This document shows positions 7,563 through 14,705 of a DNA stretch of 24,273 nucleotides, piece by piece. Position numbers and translations under genes: made by a program. Within the stretch, counting starts at the first letter, position 1. The number at the start of each line of letters is the position of its first letter. The DNA comes from a virus, in IMG/VR virus record IMGVR_UViG_3300042308_000248, positions 1 through 24,273 of that record, one strand, 5' to 3'. The notes under the pieces are model-generated. The model saw only the letters and a program-made list of their open reading frames with translations, was not told where the DNA came from and did no database searches.

Positions 7563-8168
7563 TCAGTTCTTTTGATGTGAAAGTTGAATCTCGATTGACT
7601 CTTTGATAGCCTTGAAATGTTTCATTAAAATATCATGTTCTTCCATCTGTGGTTCAAATTTTTCATTCCATTGAAGCAAAACAAATCCAACATTTGCTCC
7701 TTTGTTTTTTAATGGAAGACACGCATAATCTGAAACGTTTTCATCTTCAAAGAACCCTTTAGTGTAACTTTCAGGTAATGATCGAAGAGGATAAATTAAA
7801 CTTTTGTTTTCTACTACATGGACTAATAAGGGAATAAACATTGAACATAAACTTCCTTTGAGAAGCCCTACCTGTGAGGTATAACCTTTGTGAGTTGATT
7901 CGTGAGTTACAGAAAATTTACGCATGGAAATTCCATCCATTGTATATTCCCCGTTATGAAACTGTAAAATACTTGCTCTCATGGACTTAGTGGTAATTCT
8001 AAGTTCTGTTAATAATTCATGTATTTCGGTATGTATTGCAATATAATTGTCTGTTTTTATTCTAGACTTTACAAATTTCATAATTCCATATACACCACCG
8101 ATTACACCTACCATAATAAGAGAAATAATGTCTATAAATTTGGTATAATCGATGAGAGATAACAGCAT
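7563..8168 (-). CDS. Membrane-anchored GAF-like phage protein
   Basis: A 201-residue protein with one N-terminal transmembrane helix (about residues 10-32, FIDIISLIMVGVIGGVYGI) followed by a basic FVKSRIK stretch and a cytoplasmic domain. The domain begins with a helix, then SILQFHNGEYTMDGISMRK, later VSDYACLPLKNKGANVGFVLLQW, a pattern of strand and hydrophobic core like GAF/PAS-type sensor folds. The QFHNG motif recurs in membrane-linked phage and bacterial proteins that I remember only as uncharacterised. It is the first gene behind the minus-strand late promoter, with a GGAG ribosome site, and is followed 8 bases later by the holin-like gene. A role in sensing the moment of lysis is tempting but unsupported. 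Confidence 0.6.
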   Translation of the reverse strand: MLLSLIDYTKFIDIISLIMVGVIGGVYGIMKFVKSRIKTDNYIAIHTEIHELLTELRITTKSMRASILQFHNGEYTMDGISMRKFSVTHESTHKGYTSQVGLLKGSLCSMFIPLLVHVVENKSLIYPLRSLPESYTKGFFEDENVSDYACLPLKNKGANVGFVLLQWNEKFEPQMEEHDILMKHFKAIKESIEIQLSHQKN

Positions 8169-8195
8169 ATTTTAAAACTCCATTGGGTGCATTAA

Positions 8196-8203
8196 TATTT
8201 ATA
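8196..8203 (-). promoter_or_regulatory. T4-type late promoter for the lysis cassette
   Basis: On the minus strand a perfect TATAAATA occupies 8203-8196. By T4 geometry +1 would be at 8190, giving a 22-base leader with a GGAG ribosome site about 9 bases before the ATG at 8168. It lies just 3 bases from the divergent plus-strand -35 box at 8207, so the two promoters are back to back. Confidence 0.65.
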
Positions 8204-8206
8204 TTC

Positions 8207-8234
8207 TTGACATCCCCATAATAGGGTATATACT
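8207..8234 (+). promoter_or_regulatory. Sigma70-type promoter giving a leaderless Nmad1-like mRNA
   Basis: TTGACA at 8207-8212 (perfect) and TATACT at 8229-8234 (one mismatch), 16-base spacer. ATG 8241 lies 7 bases past the end of the -10, the expected +1. No ribosome site can fit between. Same geometry as the dUTPase promoter. Confidence 0.8.
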
Positions 8235-8240
8235 ACTGCC

Positions 8241-8555
8241 ATGACTAGAGATGAACTATTTCAACTACACGAAGACGTTTGCCGCCGAGCATTAGTAATA
8301 ATGCGTCACAAGTCCGCAGATTATGCATCCGGAACAGATCCGTTTGCTAATTTTAAGAGAGGAGAGATTCTTGGCTTTGCAAGTGCCGAAGAAGGGTTAA
8401 TGTTGCGAGTAGTCGATAAAATCTCACGTATTTCCACCTTCCTCAAGAAGGGTGAATTAAAAGTGGGAAATGAGACTGTTCAAGACAGCATTCTTGACGT
8501 AATTAACTATATGATTCTACTTCAGGGATTGCTGGAAGATAAAGAAACAAAATAA
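8241..8555 (+). CDS. Nmad1/DUF1599-like all-alpha nucleotide-associated protein
   Basis: A 104-residue all-helical protein. The KSADYASGTDPFANFKRG segment (about residues 24-41), the LRVVDKISRISTFL helix and the terminal DSILDVINYMILLQGLL helix match what I know of DUF1599, called nucleotide modification associated domain 1. That family is distantly related to all-alpha NTP pyrophosphatases (MazG-like), with acidic residues in the helices placed to bind metal. It may hydrolyse or process a nucleotide, but activity is unproven. It is first in the replication block, transcribed from a promoter whose +1 is the ATG, and its TAA overlaps the polymerase start (TAATG). Confidence 0.75.
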   Translation: MTRDELFQLHEDVCRRALVIMRHKSADYASGTDPFANFKRGEILGFASAEEGLMLRVVDKISRISTFLKKGELKVGNETVQDSILDVINYMILLQGLLEDKETK

Positions 8556-11062
8556 TGAAATTTTATACAGCATGTGCACTTAAGGGGAACAAGGTTCTTG
8601 TTCGTGGCTATAACAACGGTGTTCGTTTTACGGATACCGTTACCTATAAGCCATCATTGTATATGCGTACTGACACTCCCAGTAAACACAAAACCTTGAC
8701 CGGTGTCAATGTTGGTCGTATTAAGTTTGAGAATTTGTATGAGGCTCGTGAATTCCTTGATCAATACAGAGAACTAGAAGATTGTCCAATTTATGGAAAC
8801 ACTGATTTCATCACTCAATATATCATGGAGACTTATCCGTCTGAGGTGGAATACGATCTTTCCAAGATCAAAGTAGCCTACTTGGACCTTGAATGTGAGA
8901 CGGAAGGGGGGTTTCCCAATCTTGATGCGCCTAATGAACGCATCAACTTGGTGACGATTCGTATCTCTGGTGTCAATTATGTTATCACCATGAAACCCCT
9001 GAACCTTCCGGATTGTAGAGTTGTGCTTGTTGCATCCGAGAAGGAGTTGATCAAGAAGATCTTTGACATTCTTCGTCAATGTGATGCAGATATTCTGACT
9101 GGCTGGAACATCAAACTCTTTGATATGCCCTATATCATTGGTCGTGCCAAACTCTTCTTTGAAGAAAAGGAGATTCAGGCATGGATGCCCTTTGGCTTCA
9201 TGAAGATGCGTATTACCAATATTGGTGGTAAAGACTATACTCTATATGAGTTTCCGGGATATACCATCCTGGATTACATGGATTTATATAAGAAATTTTC
9301 TGGAACCAACCAGGAGAGTTACGCTCTAAATAATATAGCAAAGGTAGAACTAGATGAACAAAAACTGGACTATACCGAATATGGGTCGTTGCGTGAGTTT
9401 TATACGCAAAACTTTCAAAAGTTTGCTGAGTACAATGTCCAAGACGTGGTCTTGGTTGAGCGACTTGAGGATAAATTAAAGTTAATTGATCTTGCAGTTT
9501 CGATTGCATATGAAGCCAAGATCACCTTTGATACCGTCTTCTTCGCCACACGTATTTGGGAAACCATTTGTTGTGACTATCTTGCCAAGCAAAACATTGT
9601 TCCACCATTAAAGACAAAGTATGCCAAGGATGATCAGTTCATTGGTGCATATGTCAAGGATGTAATTCCTGGTCTGTATAAAAATGTTGTGAGTTTCGAT
9701 GCAACATCTCTATATCCATCTATTATCATTGGTTGGAACATTTCACCCGAGACATGCATTGTCAAGAATTCATCATTGAATGCAGATGACTTTTTGCGTA
9801 GTAAACGCAAAGAGATTCCAGACATGATTCAAGATGCTATTGATCAGAATGCATGCTTGGCATGCAATGGTTCAGTCTTCTCCAATAGCGTCAAGGGATT
9901 CATTCCTACTTTGATTGAGATCACTTTCAATCAACGACAAGAAGCCAAGAAGAAGATGATTAAGTTGGAAAAAGAATATGAAATCTCCAAGGATAAGAAA
10001 CTTACTCCCTTGATTGCGGCTCTTAAGATTCGTCAGTCTGTTAAGAAGATTCTAGCAAACAGTCTGTATGGCTGTCTTGGTAATCCTGCATTCACATACT
10101 CTTCTCCGGAACTCGCAACTGCAGTTACTGTTACTGGTCAGGTTATCATTCGATCTGCTGAAGATCAGATGAATGCCTATATCAATAGAGTTATGAAGAA
10201 TACTGACTCAAAGGATTATGTTATTGCCGTTGATACAGATTCTGTTTATCTAAATCTTGAAGATATTATTACTAAAGTTTCTAGCAAGAGTGATATCGGT
10301 GACATCACAACCTTTATTGATAATATCTGTGAAAAGAATATTCAAAAAGAATTGACTGGGACAATGAAAGAGTTGACCACGAAACTTAATTGTCTCACCA
10401 ACAAGATTTCATTCAAGCGTGAAGCCATTGCATCAAGTGGAATGTTTATTGCCAAGAAGCGATATGCGTTACTGATGACAGATCTTGAAGGTGTTCGCTT
10501 CAGTGAACCAAAGTTAAAGATCATGGGTCTTGAGACAGCACGAAGCAGTACTCCCGGTATTGTTCGTACTAAACTCAAAGATTGCATCATGATCATCATG
10601 ACCAAGACCCCCGAGGAGTTGCGTAAGTATGTGGATGCATTTTATGATGAATTTATGGAACTACCTATAGATGTTATAGCATCTCCTCGGGGTGTTAAGG
10701 GTATCAGCAAGTATACTGACTTCTCAGACATATATAAGTCAGGTACCCCGATTGCTACCAAGGCTGCATTGTTACACAATGCATACGTCAAGAAGATAAA
10801 TTTGGATAAAGAACTTCCACCTATTAAGGAAAACGACAAGATCAAGTTTATATTTGTTCGTGTTCCAAATCCATATGGTATGGGCGGCAGAGATGCAGTA
10901 ATGGGATTCATTGGCAAGGCTCCTCCACAATTTAATCTTGAAAAGTATATTGATCGAAAGAAACAATTTGATAAAACTTTTGGTGAACCTCTTGACAATA
11001 TTTTACAAGCAATTAAGTGGTCAATAAATCAACAAGTAACACTTGAATCCTTCTTTGGATGA
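8555..11062 (+). CDS. 43: DNA polymerase, family B (T4 gp43-like)
   Basis: Replicative DNA polymerase of 835 residues (T4 gp43 has 898). The proofreading exonuclease motifs are complete: Exo I YLDLE with Asp111 and Glu113, Exo II NIKLFD with Asp190, and Exo III YNVQD with Tyr293 and Asp297. Polymerase motif A is DATSLYPS beginning at Asp382, motif B is KILANSLYG at 498-506, and motif C is DTDS with Asp560 and Asp562. All catalytic carboxylates are present, so it should be active in both polymerisation and editing. It starts one base into the preceding stop (TAATG), so translation is coupled to the Nmad1-like gene. The clamp and clamp-loader genes that in T4 lie near gene 43 are not in this window. 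Confidence 0.97.
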   Translation: MKFYTACALKGNKVLVRGYNNGVRFTDTVTYKPSLYMRTDTPSKHKTLTGVNVGRIKFENLYEAREFLDQYRELEDCPIYGNTDFITQYIMETYPSEVEYDLSKIKVAYLDLECETEGGFPNLDAPNERINLVTIRISGVNYVITMKPLNLPDCRVVLVASEKELIKKIFDILRQCDADILTGWNIKLFDMPYIIGRAKLFFEEKEIQAWMPFGFMKMRITNIGGKDYTLYEFPGYTILDYMDLYKKFSGTNQESYALNNIAKVELDEQKLDYTEYGSLREFYTQNFQKFAEYNVQDVVLVERLEDKLKLIDLAVSIAYEAKITFDTVFFATRIWETICCDYLAKQNIVPPLKTKYAKDDQFIGAYVKDVIPGLYKNVVSFDATSLYPSIIIGWNISPETCIVKNSSLNADDFLRSKRKEIPDMIQDAIDQNACLACNGSVFSNSVKGFIPTLIEITFNQRQEAKKKMIKLEKEYEISKDKKLTPLIAALKIRQSVKKILANSLYGCLGNPAFTYSSPELATAVTVTGQVIIRSAEDQMNAYINRVMKNTDSKDYVIAVDTDSVYLNLEDIITKVSSKSDIGDITTFIDNICEKNIQKELTGTMKELTTKLNCLTNKISFKREAIASSGMFIAKKRYALLMTDLEGVRFSEPKLKIMGLETARSSTPGIVRTKLKDCIMIIMTKTPEELRKYVDAFYDEFMELPIDVIASPRGVKGISKYTDFSDIYKSGTPIATKAALLHNAYVKKINLDKELPPIKENDKIKFIFVRVPNPYGMGGRDAVMGFIGKAPPQFNLEKYIDRKKQFDKTFGEPLDNILQAIKWSINQQVTLESFFG

Positions 11063-11070
11063 GTTATAAT
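11043..11070 (+). promoter_or_regulatory. Putative leaderless promoter inside the 3' end of the polymerase gene
   Basis: TTGAAT at 11043-11048 (four of six matches) and a perfect TATAAT at 11065-11070, 16-base spacer. An in-frame ATG at 11077 is exactly 7 bases beyond the -10. The same geometry as the three other leaderless promoters makes this more credible than its -35 alone would. Confidence 0.6.
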
Positions 11071-11076
11071 GATAAT

Positions 11077-11310
11077 ATGAATGAGAGAATAGAAAAACAA
11101 ACAATCAAGGAATTTGAAGTAACATTTATGCAAAATTATCAAAAAAAGTATAATCACTATACAAAGGCAAAACCTCCTACTATAGACTATCCAATTATTA
11201 AAATAAAAGACGATATAATTAAAAAATTGCGTGAAGAAATTACTTCATTGAATGAAGAAATTAAAGATTTGAAGACAGATCTAAAATCTTTTATTGAAAT
11301 GGAAAGTTAA
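11077..11310 (+). CDS. Small coiled-coil protein, function unknown
   Basis: A 77-residue highly charged protein. Residues 43-77 (IKIKDDIIKKLREEI onwards) show heptad-like spacing of Ile/Leu and predict a coiled coil, so it probably dimerises. The N-terminus is basic and helical. Two starts compete: ATG 11059, overlapping the polymerase stop as ATGA but lacking a ribosome site, and ATG 11077 six codons later, which is exactly at the predicted +1 of a TATAAT promoter. I list the second because it fits the geometry of three other genes here; both forms may be made. No homology recognised. Its place beside gene 43 suggests a replication accessory, as inference only. Confidence 0.6.
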   Translation: MNERIEKQTIKEFEVTFMQNYQKKYNHYTKAKPPTIDYPIIKIKDDIIKKLREEITSLNEEIKDLKTDLKSFIEMES

Positions 11311-11313
11311 GAA

Positions 11314-11616
11314 ATGGTAAAGACCTTTAAATCTAGATATGGTGATGAACGAATCCTCACAAAACGTAAAGACGGAAACTATAGTATCGAAGGTCACACC
11401 TTATTTTCTAGGGGTGGCGATGGTTTATTTGACTTTGAAGGTGGTCCATGCGTTATGGTTGGTGCTAGACTACTTGACATTGTCAATGACGTAGATGACG
11501 TAATCGTAGAATCAATTACTATTGATGACACCATAGTTGAAGAAAACTATGCGCGGATTATCATTACAACCAAAAATTATAAGAAAGGTAAGAAGCAAAG
11601 TGACAAAGAAATCTAA
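11314..11616 (+). CDS. Small phage protein in the replication block, function unknown
   Basis: A 100-residue protein beginning 3 bases after the preceding stop. The N-terminal half is Gly/aromatic rich (RKDGNYSIEGHTLFSRGGDGLFDFEGG) and predicts beta strands, the middle is acidic (NDVDDVIVESITIDDTIVEE), and the C-terminus is basic (KNYKKGKKQSDK). An acidic beta-rich body with a basic tail could bind nucleic acid or protein, but no family is recognised. The last 17 bases overlap the next gene if that starts at GTG 11600. A coding region is supported by spacing, overlap and strand. Confidence 0.65.
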   Translation: MVKTFKSRYGDERILTKRKDGNYSIEGHTLFSRGGDGLFDFEGGPCVMVGARLLDIVNDVDDVIVESITIDDTIVEENYARIIITTKNYKKGKKQSDKEI

Positions 11617-11983
11617 AGTTACTATTACTAAAACAATTCCGTGGCAATATGAATATAATATTTTAAGAATTCCATATCAAGAATTTATAGATTCAATTGA
11701 AGAGATGCCATTTAAGTTGTTAATGCATGAGTACCGGTCACACTGTGAGTATCGGGGTACTAAGTTAAATAGTAAACCAGAATTCAGTAAAGAAAATAGT
11801 ACTGATCTATATAAAAGAATTATTGCTATTGAAGATTTACTTGAAAAGTGTTATCACAGACTTAGTGATGCTGTAGAGGCATCTCAGTATTGGGAAAACG
11901 AAAATTGGAAACACGCACAAAAAGAAAAGGAAAAGAATGTCAAAGTATCTAACAAATCTACTAAGCAAATTAAACAATCCTGA
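11600..11983 (+). CDS. Small basic helical protein, function unknown
   Basis: The frame is open from 11537, but I choose GTG 11600 (127 residues) because an AAAGGT ribosome site lies about 10 bases before it and the overlap with the upstream gene falls to 17 bases. The protein opens with a Lys-rich stretch (TKKSKVTITK) and contains a helical core with IPYQEFIDSIEEMPFKLLMHEYR and IAIEDLLEKCYHRLSDAVEASQYW, ending in a Lys-rich tail. Helical, basic and located immediately before uvsX, it could be a nucleic-acid-binding accessory. It overlaps uvsX by 47 bases, a long overlap that argues for cotranslation. Nothing in the sequence fixes a function. Confidence 0.6.
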   Translation: MTKKSKVTITKTIPWQYEYNILRIPYQEFIDSIEEMPFKLLMHEYRSHCEYRGTKLNSKPEFSKENSTDLYKRIIAIEDLLEKCYHRLSDAVEASQYWENENWKHAQKEKEKNVKVSNKSTKQIKQS

Positions 11984-12959
11984 TGCAGCCATTGTAGCCG
12001 ATGGTATTGATGGGGCTGATGTTACAGGCTTTATTGATACTGGTTCATATGTTCTGAATGCTTTGCTTTCAGGATCTATATATGGTGGACTACCAGCAAA
12101 CAAAATCTCTTGTCTTGCAGGAGATCCTGCTACTGGAAAAACTTTCTATGCAATTGGAATCGCTACGCAATTTCTCAAAGACCACAAAGATGGTGTTGTC
12201 ATCTACTTTGACACGGAGCAAGCAATCACTTCAGACATGTTTGCACAGCGGGGAATTGATTCCAAAAGAATTGCAGTTGTTCCTGTTGCAACAATCGAAG
12301 AGTTCAAGAACCAGGCTCTCAAGATCGTCAATGATGTACTTGAAACACCTGAAGAAGACCGCAAGCCAATCTTTATGGTTCTTGATTCTTTGGGAATGTT
12401 ATCGACAAACAAAGAAATGAATGATTCTGCTGAAGGTAAGGATGTGCGTGATATGACCAAGGCACAACTTACTAAGGCTACTTTCCGTGTTCTTACATTG
12501 AAACTTGGTAAGGCAAAGATACCACTTCTTCTTACAAACCATACATATCAAGTTATTGGTTCATATGTTCCTACTAAGGATCTTGGTGGTGGTACTGGTA
12601 TTAAGTATGCAGCAAGTAACATCATCATGTTATCAAAGAGTAAGGACAAGACTGATGATGGTATCGTTGGTAACTTTATTAAATGTACCAATTATAAGAA
12701 TCGTTTTGTCAAAGAAAATATGCATGTTCAGACAAGACTTAACTATACGTCTGGATTAAGTAGATATTATGGCTTGACAGACCTTGCAATTGAGTATAAT
12801 ATATTCAAGAAGGTTTCGACACGAGTAGAACTTCCAGATGGTACAAAAGCATTTGAGAAAAATATAGATGAAGATCCTGAAAAGTATTTTACAAAAGATA
12901 TTCTTGACAAGTTGGATATAGAAATTCAAAAAGGATTTAAGTATGGGCAAGGCAGTTGA
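11937..12959 (+). CDS. uvsX: UvsX-like RecA-family recombinase
   Basis: A 340-residue RecA/UvsX-type strand-exchange protein that forms filaments on single-stranded DNA and drives recombination-dependent replication and repair. Walker A is GDPATGKT at residues 62-69, the catalytic-type Glu is in DTEQ at 92-95, and Walker B is FMVLDS with Asp150. A GGGTGIKYAAS segment lies where RecA-like proteins have the L2 DNA-binding loop. The N-terminus is short and lacks a RecA-style long helix, as in UvsX. An AAAGGAAAAG ribosome site lies before ATG 11937. The gene order uvsX - small ORF - 41 - 61 matches T4, where gene 40 sits in the gap. Overlaps both neighbours. Confidence 0.93.
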   Translation: MSKYLTNLLSKLNNPDAAIVADGIDGADVTGFIDTGSYVLNALLSGSIYGGLPANKISCLAGDPATGKTFYAIGIATQFLKDHKDGVVIYFDTEQAITSDMFAQRGIDSKRIAVVPVATIEEFKNQALKIVNDVLETPEEDRKPIFMVLDSLGMLSTNKEMNDSAEGKDVRDMTKAQLTKATFRVLTLKLGKAKIPLLLTNHTYQVIGSYVPTKDLGGGTGIKYAASNIIMLSKSKDKTDDGIVGNFIKCTNYKNRFVKENMHVQTRLNYTSGLSRYYGLTDLAIEYNIFKKVSTRVELPDGTKAFEKNIDEDPEKYFTKDILDKLDIEIQKGFKYGQGS

Positions 12960-13266
12960 ATATAAATTTATTCCTGAAGTATCAATAGACAGTACACAAA
13001 CTTGCCCTATTGAAATTACATCGGGTAAATTTTCTGGCATCATTTATCGTTATGGGCAAATTTCCTTTAAAGAAACTGATAATGACGAATTAAATGTAAC
13101 GATGGATATTGAAATCATTACATCACCAGATGGATTTGATCAACAAGATAAAGATTTTACAAATATTGCTGGTGAAATATTTGTTAATATTGTAGAAAAT
13201 CAAGTAGAAGCAGAACCCAGAGATCTTGAATCAGATGTTCATGAAGATCCACTGGACAAACCCTAA
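12943..13266 (+). CDS. Protein at the position of T4 gene 40, function unknown
   Basis: A 107-residue acidic protein overlapping the end of uvsX by 17 bases, with an AAGGA ribosome site. Residues 1-80 predict alternating beta strands (VEYKFIPEVSIDS, CPIEITSGKFSGIIYRYGQISF, LNVTMDIEIITSP), then a short helix, and an acidic disordered tail (EAEPRDLESDVHEDPLDKP). In T4 the gene between uvsX and 41 is gene 40 (114 residues, a head-assembly accessory), so size and position agree, but I cannot claim sequence similarity. The tail also contains the -35 box of the gp41 promoter (TGGACA), so the end of this gene is constrained by regulation. Confidence 0.7.
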   Translation: MGKAVEYKFIPEVSIDSTQTCPIEITSGKFSGIIYRYGQISFKETDNDELNVTMDIEIITSPDGFDQQDKDFTNIAGEIFVNIVENQVEAEPRDLESDVHEDPLDKP

Positions 13267-13280
13267 ATCAGTGATATACT
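13253..13280 (+). promoter_or_regulatory. Sigma70-type promoter giving a leaderless gp41 helicase mRNA
   Basis: TGGACA at 13253-13258 (one mismatch) and TATACT at 13275-13280 (one mismatch, preceded by TG as in extended -10 sites), 16-base spacer. ATG 13287 is 7 bases past the end of the -10. The six intervening bases are aaaaac, with no ribosome site. Confidence 0.75.
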
Positions 13281-13286
13281 AAAAAC

Positions 13287-14705
13287 ATGGAAACAGTTAT
13301 TTTAAAGAACTTGGTCCTCAATGAGGACTATGCTCGCAAGGTTGTCCCGTTCCTTCAGGATGAATACTTTCACGACAAGTCTGAAAAGACTGTATTCAAT
13401 ATCGTAAGTAAGTTTCTTCTCAAGTACAATAACATTCCTACTAAGGATGCTGTACTCATTTCACTTGGAGATGACAAGACTCTTGGAGAAAGTGAATTCA
13501 AGAAGTGTGTTGCTATCTCTGATGAGATGTATAAGGAAGGTGAGAAGTCTGATACTGAGTGGCTTGTAGAACATACTGAAAAGTTCTGCAAAGAGAAAGC
13601 CATTTACAATGGTATCATGGCATCCATTGGTATCATTGAAGGTAAGGATAAGGAACAGACTCAGAATGCAATTCCTGAGATCATGTCTAAGGCTCTGTCT
13701 GTATCCTTTGATACTCGGGTAGGACACGACTTCTTTGAAGATGTTGATGAACGCTATGAGTACTATCATCGTGTAGAAGAGCGTGTACCATTTGATCTTG
13801 AGATGTTTAATCTCATCACCGGTGGTGGAGTTCGCAAGAAGACTCTCAACGTTGTCATGGCAGCATCGGGTGTTGGTAAGAGTGCATTCTTATGCCATCA
13901 TGCTGCTGCGTGTCTTACACAGAATTTGAATGTGCTGTATATCACACTTGAAATGTCTGAAGAAGAAATTGCTAAACGTATTGATGCAAATCTTTTAGAT
14001 ACAGACATTCATGTTCTTGAGAAGATGCCTCTTGCTATGTACGAGAACAAGGTAAACAATCTCAAGAAGACTTGCCGTGGTAAACTTATTATTAAAGAAT
14101 ATCCTACTGCTGCTGCCAATGTCACACACTTCCGTAATCTTATGGAAGAACTGAAGATCAAGAAGAAGTTCAAGCCTGATATTATTATTGTTGATTATCT
14201 AAACATCTGCTCATGTGCAAGATTCAAGATGGGCAACGGTATGAATAGTTACACCTATGTAAAGGGTATTGCAGAAGAACTTCGTGGTCTTGCCAAGCAG
14301 TTCAATGTACCACTATGGTCTGCCACTCAGGTAAATCGTGAAGGTGCAAAGAGCAGTGACATGGAGATGACAGACACATCTGAAAGTTTTGGTCTACCAC
14401 AAACTACAGACTTCTTCATTGCACTCATTGAGACTGAAGAGTTAGCACAGAATGGTCAACTCATGGTGAAGCAGTTAAAGAACCGTGGTAATGATACAAC
14501 TAAGAATCGTAAGTTTCTTATTGGTGTAAACAAATCCAAGATGAAGTTCTATGATGTAGAAAATTCAAATAATAATCTTGTCAATGCCAACAATACAAAT
14601 GAAGAAAGTTTTGGATCAGGTTCTGGTCCACTAGTATTTTCAGATGATTTTGGAATTAAAAAGAACAAGGCATTAAACTGGGTTTTTCAAGACGCACCAA
14701 AATGA
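13287..14705 (+). CDS. 41: Replicative DNA helicase (T4 gp41, DnaB-like)
   Basis: A 472-residue hexameric helicase (T4 gp41 has 475) that unwinds the fork and carries the primase. The N-terminal domain is helical; the C-terminal RecA-like domain has Walker A SGVGKS at 194-199, the ITLEMSEEEIAKRI motif following it, Walker B IIIVDYLN with Asp303, the ATQVNREG sensor region, and the arginine-containing QLKNRGND region. These match the DnaB_C family closely. The last 70 residues end in a less conserved acidic tail. The ATG is at the predicted +1 of its promoter. The stop overlaps the primase start by ATGA, so helicase and primase are produced together, as suits a 1:1 primosome assembly. Confidence 0.95.
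   Translation: METVILKNLVLNEDYARKVVPFLQDEYFHDKSEKTVFNIVSKFLLKYNNIPTKDAVLISLGDDKTLGESEFKKCVAISDEMYKEGEKSDTEWLVEHTEKFCKEKAIYNGIMASIGIIEGKDKEQTQNAIPEIMSKALSVSFDTRVGHDFFEDVDERYEYYHRVEERVPFDLEMFNLITGGGVRKKTLNVVMAASGVGKSAFLCHHAAACLTQNLNVLYITLEMSEEEIAKRIDANLLDTDIHVLEKMPLAMYENKVNNLKKTCRGKLIIKEYPTAAANVTHFRNLMEELKIKKKFKPDIIIVDYLNICSCARFKMGNGMNSYTYVKGIAEELRGLAKQFNVPLWSATQVNREGAKSSDMEMTDTSESFGLPQTTDFFIALIETEELAQNGQLMVKQLKNRGNDTTKNRKFLIGVNKSKMKFYDVENSNNNLVNANNTNEESFGSGSGPLVFSDDFGIKKNKALNWVFQDAPK

Noticed and set aside
11473-11485. TTGACA-T-TGTCAA inverted repeat as an operator
   Set aside because: It lies within coding sequence with no promoter nearby and is short enough to be chance.
12904-12909. TTGACA before the gp40-position gene
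   Set aside because: No -10 hexamer follows at 16-18 bases and the gene has a good AAGGA ribosome site and overlaps uvsX.
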